Assembly (NCBI RefSeq): GCF_000150275.1
Contig: NW_002060949.1
Coordinates: 1,361,836-1,425,835, forward strand
Source: Trichoplax adhaerens
Taxonomy: Eukaryota > Placozoa > Uniplacotomia > Trichoplacea > Trichoplacidae
Direction of reading: 5' to 3'
Length of the DNA stretch: 64,000 nucleotides
Shown: one piece after another, positions 12,210-23,345 of the stretch
How the letters are laid out: every line of letters starts with the position of its first letter
How positions within the stretch are numbered: the stretch's first letter is position 1
Program-made: the position numbers and the translations under genes
The notes under the pieces: model-generated
What the model was told of the DNA's origin: nothing
Seen by the model: the letters and a program-made list of their open reading frames with translations, nothing else
Databases searched by the model: none

Positions 12210-13910
12210 AACCACTGAGTAGTGCAAGATGTTATTTTTAATGATGGCGTCTCCAAATCGAAACGATTGATTGTATTATCTATTGTTTACGAATAAGTTA
12301 CATAATAATCCGCCATAATCATTACTGTCTTTTTAAAATTCTGTATAGGGAACTTTTTGTCTCATTGAGCATTTTTGGTCTCGACTTTATTAATTAAATG
12401 TGTACATATTATGTATAAAACCGTTAAAATGTGAGCCTATAAATTGGTGCCTCAGCAATTGTATGACTAATACGAAGTGTTTGTATCATTTACAAGTCGG
12501 CAGTAATTGGAATAAGAGCATACATTGTACCAGTGTAGTGATGTATAGAATTGTAACTTGTTGGTGGATGCAGCTTCTATTAACATCCAGATGGAACACG
12601 TTATCTACATACGCGTAAGATATGTTGAATGCATTATTGTATTATCTAATTTAAAGGATATGGCTCTCTTAAAATCTCTTATATTTCCTTTGCTATCATG
12701 TAACCATATTATAATTATTGTTGAAGTATCTTTTAATTATTTGGAACATATTGTAAGTAATCTCTACGTTATATCGCTAATTCCTGTTTTTTCCAACAAT
12801 GATATTGTTACTTTAAATTATTTTGGAAAATGCATATACGAATCATTTATTAACCTAATGACAAGGAGCCTTTTTAAAGTATGTATCTTATTTTATGATA
12901 CACAGTATGCATGTTGCATTTAAGGTCTTATTAAACTCGATGGCAACTACGATAATAAATCATTATTATGTAAAAAAATGTTTGCATAGCAAGCTGCTAT
13001 CTAGGTTGTACAGTATTTAGATATGAATATAAGGAACTGGAAGTAGATTGTTGCTTGACTTAGAAATGGCATAATTAATTGCCTTAATTCCTATTATATA
13101 CGTTATTGTTCGGCATACGTAAAGTCGGTTACATCTTCTTCTATTTACAATAATTTAGATATAGCTTTACCACAAATGCATAGTACTACTTACTGTCAAA
13201 AAGGGATGATAAGACGATAAGATTAGCACTAAAAAGTATCTATCATATTTGTATGCTATTAAACACCTAAAGGTACATCACCTGCTATTACACAGTACTA
13301 CAACAAAAAATACGTCAATGTACCGGATATTTCCCTTTTTAAATATAATACCAGCTAAGTTTTAATCAATCAATTACATAACATTGTTAGATAATGGTAA
13401 AAGCGACATACTTAGTTACGAAAGGTAGAGCAATGCACAGCTTAATATGCATGCGTAATGCGTGATATCATTTTAAATTAAAATAGCTCAGTTTCAACTA
13501 TATTTAAATTTGATAATCATGATTAAACAAAGTAATTGATATGCGGCATTTTTAACCTTTTAACAAACCATGAAAACGAAACATGCTTGTTTGTACGTAT
13601 TTATGTTTATACATAAATATTTCTACATAAATTAAAATTACTAAATCTAGATAACTTACAGTTAAAAACAATTTTTCTGAAAGAATACTTTTTTAATGAG
13701 CGTAAAACACATCCTTCTGTACAATTACGGAATAGTGGTTTTTAAATGCCAACACATATCAGTGGTTGCAACGATAAATCACTGTTCAACAAGTCTACTG
13801 TAAATTAAAGGTAATGCTTTAAACGAGCAGTACGTGATATTTTGGGCACTAAAAAGTTGCATATAGATATATTCTCAAGCAGAATGGATACGTGTCTAAA
13901 TTCAAAGTCG
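12210..13910. other. convergent intergenic region
   Basis: This is the 1.7 kb between the 3' ends of the PHACTR gene (+) and the EB1 gene (-). It should hold both 3' UTRs. A 121-codon open frame at 12558-12923 is T-rich with no family resemblance and is probably UTR or chance. Confidence 0.6.
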
Positions 13911-16900
13911 TTAGTATTCCTCAATTTCTTCTCCTCCGGCTTCTACTTCATCTTCTGGAGCAGCAAATCCATCCTGTAAACAAAAATTTGAAGGATTTGA
14001 CTGTACTGCTATAGAATAAATCCGATTTGCTATCAATTATATATTAATTATGCACAATTTGTGTCTAAGAGCTAGTATTGCATGTATAGAGCTTTACCTC
14101 GGTAGCGTACATAATCTCTAGGATTTGTGCTATTATTGGAGAATCGTGAGCAGTATCCTGTTGACATAATACCTCAATATCTCGTAATTTATTGAAGTAA
14201 AAGTCTCGTTCTTTCTCGAGTCCTTCCACGGTTAGCTTTAGTTCAGTAATCTATATTTTAATATGGATCATTAATATGGTTATTTCTGTAATAGTGAAAA
14301 TTCAGGCCACTGCTCGAAAAAAGTTAATAGTATTAAACTCACACCTAGGTGTAAGAGTTAGAATTTTATCAAAGCTTTTGACTACGTTGTAGATCAGCTA
14401 CAACACTTACTTGTGCATTGAGTTCATTCACTTGATTGCTATTATTACTAGCGGGTGCTCGCTTTGTAGTTCTACCTGCAGGTGCCATCGTGCGAGGTTT
14501 CTCTGCTGGTTTAGATTTGACTAAAATGATGAATGGATGTGCTATTATTGCATTGCCTCAAATTATTTACTGTCTTTTAACATCATACAGTAAAATAAAG
14601 ACCATAAAGTAATGTTGCATATAAGAGCTAACGCTGTGTAAAACTACAAACCTCCCGTAGTTCTAACGCCTGCAGTCGTTCTCTTAGTAGCTGCACCAGT
14701 ATTGGCACTCCTCGAGGCAGTACCACCTCGAGCATTGACGGGGTCATAGTCAACACTATCATTACAATTTGCGTCGAAGAATCTTTTAAACCATTGAAGG
14801 AATTCGAAGTTATCCTGAAATCTACCTTTGATCAACCTTTCAATGGGAACAGTCTAAAATGTGCATAAAATCATCATGTGTTAATTAACAGAATTAATAG
14901 GATGTTACTCAGCTATATTGAAGTAGGAGTTAGTATATAGCAGACGTTATACTGTACAACAGGAGAACGATTAGGCAAAACTGCTGTATACTTAAAAATA
15001 TACTAAATTAGAAAAAAGTATCATTGATTACGACACCAATAGAATAGTTGGCATACCTTGTCTACACCTGCCTTTTTAAAGGCTATTTGTAATATCTTGA
15101 AATTTTGAATGTATTCGTGTTCCAGTTGAGTATTGAATTTCACCTTGCTTAGATTTGCTGTTCCTAGTTGTAATAGTTTAGCAATAGCTTTTGTAATGAG
15201 TGTATTGGATTGATAAATAATAGATTGCAGTATATCTTGGTGTTAGCTTGAATAGTCAATCGTATGCCGTATGATCTCTCTTATAATTTGCAATACTATA
15301 CTTCATGCGAACAGAATGGTGACAACGACAATCATATCATATCGAGTTGTGGCCTAGCTATTATTTTTGGCTACTGAATACTATACGCATTACAAAATTG
15401 ACGATAACAGTGTGATTGAGCAATTTTTCGGATATCTATGTACAGTAGTATCTATATTTGACTTTTCAATACTGTATTATAGAAATCCGACTATAATCTA
15501 TCTTAAGCTGTTAATTATCGATACGAGCTCGTATGTAGGATAAAAATATTGATATTCTAGGCTTAATTGATTCTTTATGGACAAGGTTATGTACAGGTCC
15601 ATAATGGTAGTTATTTTTCGATCAGTCAAGTTGTTCTCTCCGTACTGATTTATACAGCTGAACAGTCATCCAAACCCGGTAGTAAATAAGTGCAGTACTG
15701 CATTAGATGCAAGATACTATTGTAAAGGGATATGAATAGAGATTGATTGAAAATTAAAAGTAGTAGTATAGGGAATGCAAATATCTAACAATGTAATAGC
15801 AGAAACTTAGTAATAATCAGCAAGATATACAAATCAAGTTAATTTAAAATACTGCATTGCATGTAGCACTCAATACCATATACTAACGATGGTTACGGAT
15901 CCCAGTTGATTTACATAATTGTAGACAATTTGCATACTAGACGAGCTAACTTGACTGCAATCTGGTACGATATCATATGTTAAACTAGTTCAAAAATATT
16001 TCCTGTTTGTCATATTGTAATTAATGCTCTTTGACTGAAGGAGATTGAAAGTGTATCTGAATCTCCTAGGTTATCTTTATCATGCTAGATTAATTTAAGG
16101 TGGAAGTCTTTTTTATTTAACATTATACTACTGTATTTTCGCCTTGTCTTTTAATACTCTACAACTAATACATTACCGCTATAGGATAATGACAGAGAGA
16201 GTTGTTGACTATTATATTAATGCTGTGCTATCGTCTATGTTGATTTTAATAAACTCCTCCCAAAGTATGTTGTCTCAACGCTAAAAACGACTAATGCTAA
16301 ACCATAATAATATTAGGCCGATAAGAATGAATTTCGAGAATGCCTCAGGTCGATCAATGTTCTACACGGAAGTACGATAATGCTTTTACTACAACTTTTA
16401 GGTAGGTAACTATTCCAAAGGACGTTGACTAAGGGTAGGTTTACTTTTTGGCGTCCATATTGTCCTGTATTGTATGGTGTAAAAAACATATTTTACTGGC
16501 AATATCTTCTCAGCCTACTCGCAAAGTTATAAAATTGGATCTGGTGCTAATATCAATTACTCGTATGGGATTATTCTTGATCTGTGCAAGTATCTATAAG
16601 AAAAGTTTTCGTCATGTATGCCACAAGCCCATCCATATCCGACATATCAGGCATGGACAGTCGGAGATTTCTAAGAGAAATCCATTTCTCTTAGCAATTT
16701 CTGATGCAGTATGTTTGTTTCAAGGCACAGAATGGAAGAATAGTGCCATTACTACATTATATACTCGGTATACAGCATGTAAGCAGTGATTGTATACGAA
16801 TCAAATCTATAATAATCTTATGCGAGTATGCAGTCTTTACGAGAACTAGGCGTGTTTGATGACAATAGTAGTTACCCTAAAAAGGATAATGACTTCGCTT

Positions 16901-19185
16901 TATTTTCCATTCTACTAGAATTCCCGGTAAAGCGACGTGATATTGATTTAAAGCTTGTAATATCGCATCAATAAGGTACTAAAGTCGATCTGTTATCTTT
17001 GGTTAGCATATCCGATCCGATGGCAGGAATTTTTTAATTTTAGAGCAGTTTGTATTTTTTCGATAACAATAGATAAAATATAAAAAAAAAATATGCCATG
17101 GATAGTTAAACAATGTCGTCGATGTGTTTCTCAGGCTTTGCTTTTGACATATTGAATTGTGGAATATGTTGATGAATCGTTAATATAATGGATATATTGA
17201 TTATTTGGTTGGCTGCATGTATCAAAGGGTGACGATGGACGAGTATGCATAGACAATCTATAAATAGTGTAGTACTTTAGCAGCTAGCATTTTAGAAGAT
17301 GATCTCAATTTCATCATGGCTATGTCTATCAATTTTAACAACTACAGTACAATATTGGAATGTTTTCATAAGCTAAGATCAATGATAACTGCAGCATAGT
17401 TGTATATCTTGTTCTATTGGTATAGCTTAATGATGACTGGATGAAAAATTTTCAAATTTAATCTAATCTATTGCGGGCAAATGATGGTGGTCATTCTTGA
17501 TAATGACACTGACTTTGAGTTGTTAGGAAATGGAACAAGATGGTGATTTAGATCAACGATGAGTAAATTCTACTATACTGGTACTATGGTAGTAATTCTT
17601 CTCGATGTCTACCACTGTCTCAATAGCAGTATCGACTGTGTGAATGGGGGAAATATTGTAATGCGATGTGATACTAGGGTGGTTGATCTAGGAAAGGTGA
17701 AAGAGGGTGATTTCGATTAGATTTAGGATGCGGAAATCATATAAAACGTGCGGTAGAGACAGTATCGTAACTTCAATATTCTACTAATCAAATTCATGAT
17801 AGTCTGTAAATCCGTTGGATTTTACAGGGCAGTATCTTCAAGATATATCTATTTTGATTTAGTTGGTTGAAGAAGACCAATTTTATTATTTTTCTGTCCA
17901 TAACGACGTATAGTCAAGATGAAACAAGATTGATGAAGAGTATTGTATAGTATTAGGAATTTTTTTTGGCAGACGTTAAGCTCTGGTTGATAATGTCTGC
18001 CTAGCGTTCAGATAGCAACTTGGACGTTATTTTATTGACCAGAAATATCTGCTGATGATTGCTTTTTACGTGTTGAGCAGTAATTAAGTTTGCAATATTT
18101 AACTTGATCGATGAGTTCCACGAGGCAAGTATAGTACAGTACTTACATCCAATATTTGTTTAGGAATCGACGTCAATATCGACTGATAACCCAATTTGAT
18201 GAAAGTGAACGATTTTGCAATAGGATGATGATGATACATTGAATAAGGCAACTTTATCTTTAGCATGGACTATCAGTAACATACCAGTGATGTGTAGCTT
18301 AGGTTATTGAATTGCAGTCATTGATTTGGTAAGTATTTGAATGGAACACTTTTGATTATACTCGTATCAAGACAGTTGTGAACGTTTCCATTTGCGTCTT
18401 ACTGTACTACTGCATGTATGGAGGGAGCAGGTAAGAAATGTGTGATTGATTGAAAATTGCCCCTCCAAAACTACATTGACTGTGCCAATTGGCTACATAA
18501 TATCAATTGATATGACTATCCAAATCGTGCTAGCTATGTAAAGCAAGTTTAATTGTCGGTACAAACCTGGAAAAAGCATATCCATAAATTGGCAATAAGC
18601 AGCTCCTGTCAAAATAGTGTGAAGATAGAAGAACGACGTTAGTGCAATTCAAGTAAAAAAAGGACGGAGATATTGGAGGGTAGATTACAAGATTGAAGGC
18701 AATCGACAGTAGAGTAAATACTATCAGTGATGATGCTAAAATTCATACTAGATTGGTTTATTAACTTGATAAGAGTTGTTCATTGATGATTTGAGATCGT
18801 AATTAGAATGATGCTATGTGCAAAAGAGGGAGTGGAGGGATCGTATTCTACTGTCGTATCGATCAAGCAAGGGTTGCACTATTCAAGCCAATATGCAGCT
18901 TGTTGAGTGACAATGATGAAAGCTATACTCGACTGATGTATTACAAGTTGGAATAAAAAAAAAAGGCCACAACGCATTTCCTCGAGCATAACATGATGAA
19001 AAAGTAGAATAGATTGATGTCGATGGAAAGCAAATAGACAAGTTTATCGCTAAAAACCACATGCCTGAACATAGTTGCTCGACTTTAGTATAACTGAGTT
19101 GTAATTGATCGTTGACCCAAGCGATCATATCATGACGGCTTAAGTTATCCAGCGATGCTGATGTTGCATGTACGTTAATAGCCAT
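13911..19185 (-). CDS. MAPRE1: microtubule plus-end-binding protein EB1 (MAPRE family)
   Basis: EB proteins track growing microtubule ends and recruit CAP-Gly and SxIP partners. There are seven exons (minus strand, 5' to 3'): 19185-19065, 18605-18567, 15163-15057, 14853-14652, 14520-14411, 14250-14098 and 13973-13911, giving 264 aa against 268 in human EB1. The start [18 protein letters not shown] matches the family N-terminus. The calponin-homology domain spans about residues 15-120 ([33 protein letters not shown]). A basic, Ser/Thr/Ala-rich linker follows to about 185, then the coiled-coil EBH domain (about 185-245; [16 protein letters not shown]). The protein ends in Glu-Glu-Tyr, the motif read by CAP-Gly domains and removable by tyrosine carboxypeptidases. 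Intron 1 uses a GC donor and intron 2 is 3.4 kb. The name MAPRE1 rather than MAPRE2/3 is a convention; this may be the single ancestral copy. Confidence 0.97.
15164..18566 (-). other. long intron 2 of the EB1 gene
   Basis: This intron is 3.4 kb, while most introns here are under 1 kb. It contains a 113-codon open frame on the + strand (16448-16789) with no family features. I see no nested gene. It could carry regulatory sequence. Confidence 0.7.
19063..19064 (-). other. non-canonical GC splice donor, EB1 intron 1
   Basis: On the minus strand exon 1 ends ...TGT TCA G, followed by GCATGT. Joining to the exon at 18605 gives Cys-Ser-Gly-Ala-Ala-Tyr-Cys-Gln-Phe, which is the family sequence. The only nearby GT shifts the frame. 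The exon side is a perfect CAG, as is typical of GC-AG introns. Confidence 0.85.
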
Positions 19186-19465
19186 GTCTATGCTTGTTCT
19201 TTCTCTCTCCTTCTTCTCACAAATGGATTTACAATCGGTGAGACGGAAATCACCAGGGAAGTTGCGATGAAAAGACGGCAAAAAAAGATTTGAATTCTGA
19301 TACTAATTGAAGGCGGGACTAGTCTATTTGGGTAACGTCCTAATAGCCGCTCGGGTAGTATAGTGTCTATGTCAAGTCATTATTTTGCATACTGTAGAAG
19401 GCAAATCGCTGCCTCTTATTTAATACAATTTCTCTTTGTTCTCCAGGTTGTAACCAGTCCTCTAG

Positions 19466-19943
19466 CTAGCCGTCTCCTTTGAACACTAGCCGCCCTCATC
19501 GTGGTTACAGTACCACCACTATAGACGGCTAGGATTTGCAACATGGTTGCCGTAGTTGCTTTCTACTCGTCCATTTTATGTTGCAAATATCCCACTAAGA
19601 ATAGACGAATGGGGTTGAGAAAGTAAGCAGAGAGTTTATTTTGGCAATAGGGTTAGTCATCAAGACGATTGATCTTTTCCTAGGCAACTTGCGACTCGCC
19701 AACAATCGTCTATGCCTAACCCTTACTCTACTCTCTATTACCTATACAATACTATGCAATAACGAGTATTGAGTCAGATGTGAAATTCTCCACTCTTTGC
19801 TTTCTTACTACCACACATACGATCGTTATTCTACGTTTTAGGTTGATTCTATCAATATACAATTATAGAAGATACAGTAGATAGGCGTATAGGTTGTATA
19901 TTATCCGTTTCCCATCGATTGAACCCATTCAACCGATGGGAAA
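19466..19943. repeat. cluster of four inverted repeats upstream of EB1
   Basis: Four foldback structures follow one another. (1) ctagccgtct at 19466-19475 pairs with agacggctag at 19523-19532, with a smaller gtggt/accac hairpin inside. (2) atttgcaacat at 19534-19544 pairs with atgttgcaaat at 19578-19588. (3) An imperfect long stem at about 19630-19740 pairs agagagt, agggttag and agacgattg with caatcgtct, ctaaccct and actctct. (4) A strong hairpin at 19908-19943 has a 10 bp outer stem (tttcccatcg/cgatgggaaa), one A-C mismatch, 5 bp inner stem and 4-base loop. This lies 280-760 bases upstream of the EB1 start codon. Confidence 0.8.
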
Positions 19944-20690
19944 TACCCCGCAATCATACAAGTAATGATAGCAATAGTCTGACTTGAATATCTCTATGGA
20001 TCAATTTATCCCCTACTGATATTTGCCTTCATCCATTTCAATTTTGCATTTTTTTCTCTCTCTCTCCTCACTCAATCTTCTCCAACGCATTTTAAAGCGC
20101 GATAATTGAAAGAATTGTGTCGTAGGCTACAGTACTTACTATTTATCATGGACATCGATCTCGGACGGTATGGAATGACAACAGAATAATGCTCAGGAAG
20201 GCAAGGAAGAATCGAGTTTTACTGAGTGCAAGATATACGGCTGGAAAAAAAAGGAAAAAAAGGGAGCACTAAAAAAAAAAAAAAAAAGAAAGCACTGCTG
20301 TAGTACTCTCGATTTTGCTGACAATGAAGTTGGTTTGGATTGATTATGATTCAAAATCGATCTAAAAGTGCAAAAGACATTGAAGACATTTTGAGGCAGC
20401 AGTCGAAGACAAGGACTGACAGAAGGAAAAATTCACTTCAAAACAGTACACAGTTGATTCAGTATGAACGTATACTGTAGACTGCCAGATTACCACAGTA
20501 GTACTGTAGTTTGTGACTGCACTGAGTGAAAGCTGAGCTAGCAGCGATGATTGAGTTTGCGACTCACTGAATTGAAAACTACTACGGAATTTTCCTACTG
20601 TAGACTGCTTTCTAACTGGTATGAGCACAGCCATAGACATGGACTACTACATGCACCATCATGATGTAATTGAGTAGTCCATGGCAGAGC
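19944..20690. other. non-coding with A tracts
   Basis: Nothing coding is seen. There are A-rich runs at 20245-20290 (a 20 bp A run near 20268-20287) and many tactgta/tacagta words. Open frames on the minus strand at 20362-20875 follow the repeat words and have no family likeness. Confidence 0.45.
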
Positions 20691-20693
20691 ACA

Positions 20694-21975
20694 CTAGGCA
20701 AAACTGTTCCAAAGTCCTTGGGTCGAATAAAAGAGTAGAGCATGATTGCATCAGTGCAAGAGTTCCACGGTACTGTACAATAAGGAAAAGTCTTCCTGAA
20801 AGAGTAGACATTGTTCCCTGATACGTGATTCAGGGAATCGAATGATTGATCGTACATTACGTTATTTTGTAGCAAAGCTGTTTTCCAACAGCAATCTTGA
20901 TCATCTTCTACATGACTACTAACTTGGATATGGCCAATCTAACGTTGGCACTTGTATACAGGGTGTCCACAAATTATCCCCGCGCACAAATTTAAAATTA
21001 CTATTGCCAAATCGAGCAGTAATTTGCCCAAAAAATGTACCGAAATGGAGAGTAATAAATAACCTATCATAATCTGAAAACTTTAAAGCTATAACATTAG
21101 ATACAGTATGCAGTCATCGCATTGATCAAAAATAAAAAGTACAAGTACTATTTAGAATTATACCAGGCAAAACTGTTCAAAAGTCCTTGGTGAAACAACA
21201 GTAGAGCATGATTGCATGAGTGCAGGAGCTCCACAGTACTTCTTCTACTGTACAATGTACTGTATACTCTGTACAGTAAATCAGTCATTATTGAATTGAC
21301 AGTGAATTGAATTGGAATTTTTTCATGACAGTCATCATAATCATCATATTCAGCGATTATACTGTACTGTATAACATTAGATACAGTATGCCGTCATCGC
21401 ATTGATCAAAAAATAAAAAGTATAAGTACTGTTTACAACTATACCAGGCAAAACTGTTCAAAAGTCCTTGGTGAAACAACAGTAGAGCGTGATTGCATGA
21501 GTGCAGGAGCTCCACAGTACTTCTTCTACTGTACAATGTACTGTATACTCTGTACAGTACTGTAAATCAGTCATTATTGAATTGGAATTTTTTCATGACA
21601 GTCGTCATAATCATCATATTCAGCGATTCTACTGTACTGTATAACATTAGATACAGTATGCCGTCATCGCATTGATCAAAAATAAAAAGTACAAGTACTA
21701 TTTAGAATTATACCAGGCAAAACTGTTCAAAAGTCCTTGGCGAAACAAGAGTAGAGCATGATTGCATGAGTGCAGGAGCTCCACAGTACTTCTTCTACTG
21801 TACAATGTACTGTATACTCTGTACAGTAAATCAGTGAATTGAATTGAATTGGATTTTTTTCATGACAGTCATCATAATCATCATATTCAGGGATTATACT
21901 GGACTGTATAATATTAGATACAGTATACAGTCATCGCATTGATCAAAAATAAAAAGTATAAGTACTGTCTAGAAC
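20694..21975. repeat. array of about 275 bp units, 3 copies plus a dispersed partial copy
   Basis: The word taccaggcaaaactgttca starts units at 21161, 21442 and 21711 (281 and 269 bp apart). Each unit runs through agtccttgg, gtgcaggagctccacagtac, catgacagtcatcataatc, taacattagatacagtatg and cattgatcaaaaataaaaag. A partial, more diverged copy of the unit start lies at 20694-20780. The copies are close to identical. Confidence 0.92.
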
Positions 21976-22050
21976 TGTACGCCAAGTAGAACGAGTAAGG
22001 AAGGGATCGACGTAACTTTGAAGCCTTTCACCATTTGCCTAACCATCAAC

Positions 22051-22081
22051 ACTGTCCACTGTACAGTGTACAGTGGACAGT
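22051..22081. repeat. 31-base near-perfect palindrome
   Basis: The 14-base arm actgtccactgtac and its exact reverse complement gtacagtggacagt flank a 3-base spacer. It could form a hairpin or cruciform. It is built from the tacagt/actgta words that pepper this part of the window. Confidence 0.85.
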
Positions 22082-22470
22082 ACTGTAGGCTGTAGCACAG
22101 ATATTGAATCTGCGCAGCCGCTATCGCAGTTGCTCTGCGATTTCTTGTTGCCGTATGGAAACAAGAAAGTTTCTACGATAAGCATTGAAGGCTAAATAAA
22201 TGCAGGCCCAAAATCGAACAGTTTAGGCTCGATGGATGCTTAAAAGGTTCAGAAAAATGTTTGAGTAACTACTGCAGTTATACTGGACTGTACAGTATAC
22301 TCACTGCATGTTCAAGGGCTAACTAAAAGCTTCTTAAAGGGTTCAGAAAAATATTCCAGTAACTACTGCAGTTATACTGGACTGTACAGTGTACAATACA
22401 CTCAGTACAGTATACTACTTTATATCGCGCAGCACTATACTCTACTGTACAAAGGGGAATTAGCTCAAAC

Positions 22471-22536
22471 CTTGAATGCCTCCATTTCCATCGCCTCTCC
22501 GGTGCTGGCCTCAAAATTAATTTCATTCACATCATA
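22471..22536 (-). other. candidate orphan coding exon (22 codons)
   Basis: On the minus strand this segment is preceded by tttccag and followed by gtttga, and it is open in one phase-0 frame: Tyr-Asp-Val-Asn-Glu-Ile-Asn-Phe-Glu-Ala-Ser-Thr-Gly-Glu-Ala-Met-Glu-Met-Glu-Ala followed by Phe-Lys. The composition is acidic and coding-like, and richer in G+C than its surroundings. I do not recognise the protein. A possible upstream partner ends in a good donor (CCG then gtaagc) near 23539, but the join is speculative. It may also be chance or a remnant. Confidence 0.3.
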
Positions 22537-22776
22537 CTGGAAAGAAACAACTTATCCTGCCATAATGAAAGATTTACCTAAAGTTGATAAACTATTTAGG
22601 ATTAAGGTAGAATGACAATGAGAAATTCGTATTGTATCTACTCAATCCATTGGTCAATTGGATCAGCAATATCGTAGTTGGAATCACTCACCTTTACAAA
22701 TTCTTAGCTAGGCAGTAGAAATAGTATTGACTTGTTGATCAGACTTTCATCAGGATTGGATTGGTAGACTGACTCA

Positions 22777-23345
22777 TCAACATAATCATTACACTTCTAT
22801 TTCCTATAAATGAACAGTGTATAGTTATATCAACATGTAAATCGATTGCTTATACGTTCGATGATACAAGTACTGTATACAGCCAGCTATCTTATTTTGT
22901 GAGCGTAGATGGATGTGACTTATCAACATAATCATTACACTTCTATTTCCTATAGATGAACAGTGTATAGTTATATCAACATGTAAATCGATTGCTTATA
23001 CGTTCGATGATACAAGTATACAGCCAGCTATCTTATTTTGTGAGCGTAGATGGATGTGACTTATCAACATAATCATTACAGTTCTATTTCCTATAGATGA
23101 ACAGTGTATAGTTATATCAACATGTAAATCGATTGCTTATACGTTCGATGATACAAGTATACAGCCAGCTATCTTATTTTGCGAGCGCAGATGGATGCGA
23201 CTCATCAACATAATCATTACAGTTCTATTTCCTATAGATGAACAGTGTATAGTTATATCAACATGTAAATCGATTGCTTATACGTTCGATGATACAAGTA
23301 TACAGCCAGCTATCTTATTTTGCGAGCGTAGATGGATGGAGCTAA
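22777..23345. repeat. tandem array, 141 bp unit, 4 near-identical copies
   Basis: The word tcaacataatcattaca starts units at 22777, 22923, 23064 and 23205 (146, 141 and 141 bp apart). Units share tctatttcctatagatgaac, tatcaacatgtaaatcgatt and gcttatacgttcgatgatac. Differences between copies are few single bases plus a 5-base variation in the first copy. This is a young minisatellite. The short open frame at 23195-23389 is a by-product of it. Confidence 0.95.

Noticed and set aside
12558-12923. 121-codon open frame just after PHACTR
   Set aside because: T-rich, no recognisable motif, lies in the expected 3' UTR or intergenic stretch.
16448-16789. 113-codon open frame inside EB1 intron 2, opposite strand
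   Set aside because: No family features and no splice or promoter support.
22454-22469. ggggaattagctcaaa, identical to the 5' end of a typical eukaryotic tRNA-Ala
   Set aside because: The next 60 bases cannot form a cloverleaf and have no B box. The match is also explained by the donor end of the candidate exon on the other strand. Probably chance.
22777-23345. Regular repeats that could suggest a CRISPR array
   Set aside because: Whole 141 bp units are conserved with no unique spacers, and the DNA is eukaryotic. It is a minisatellite.
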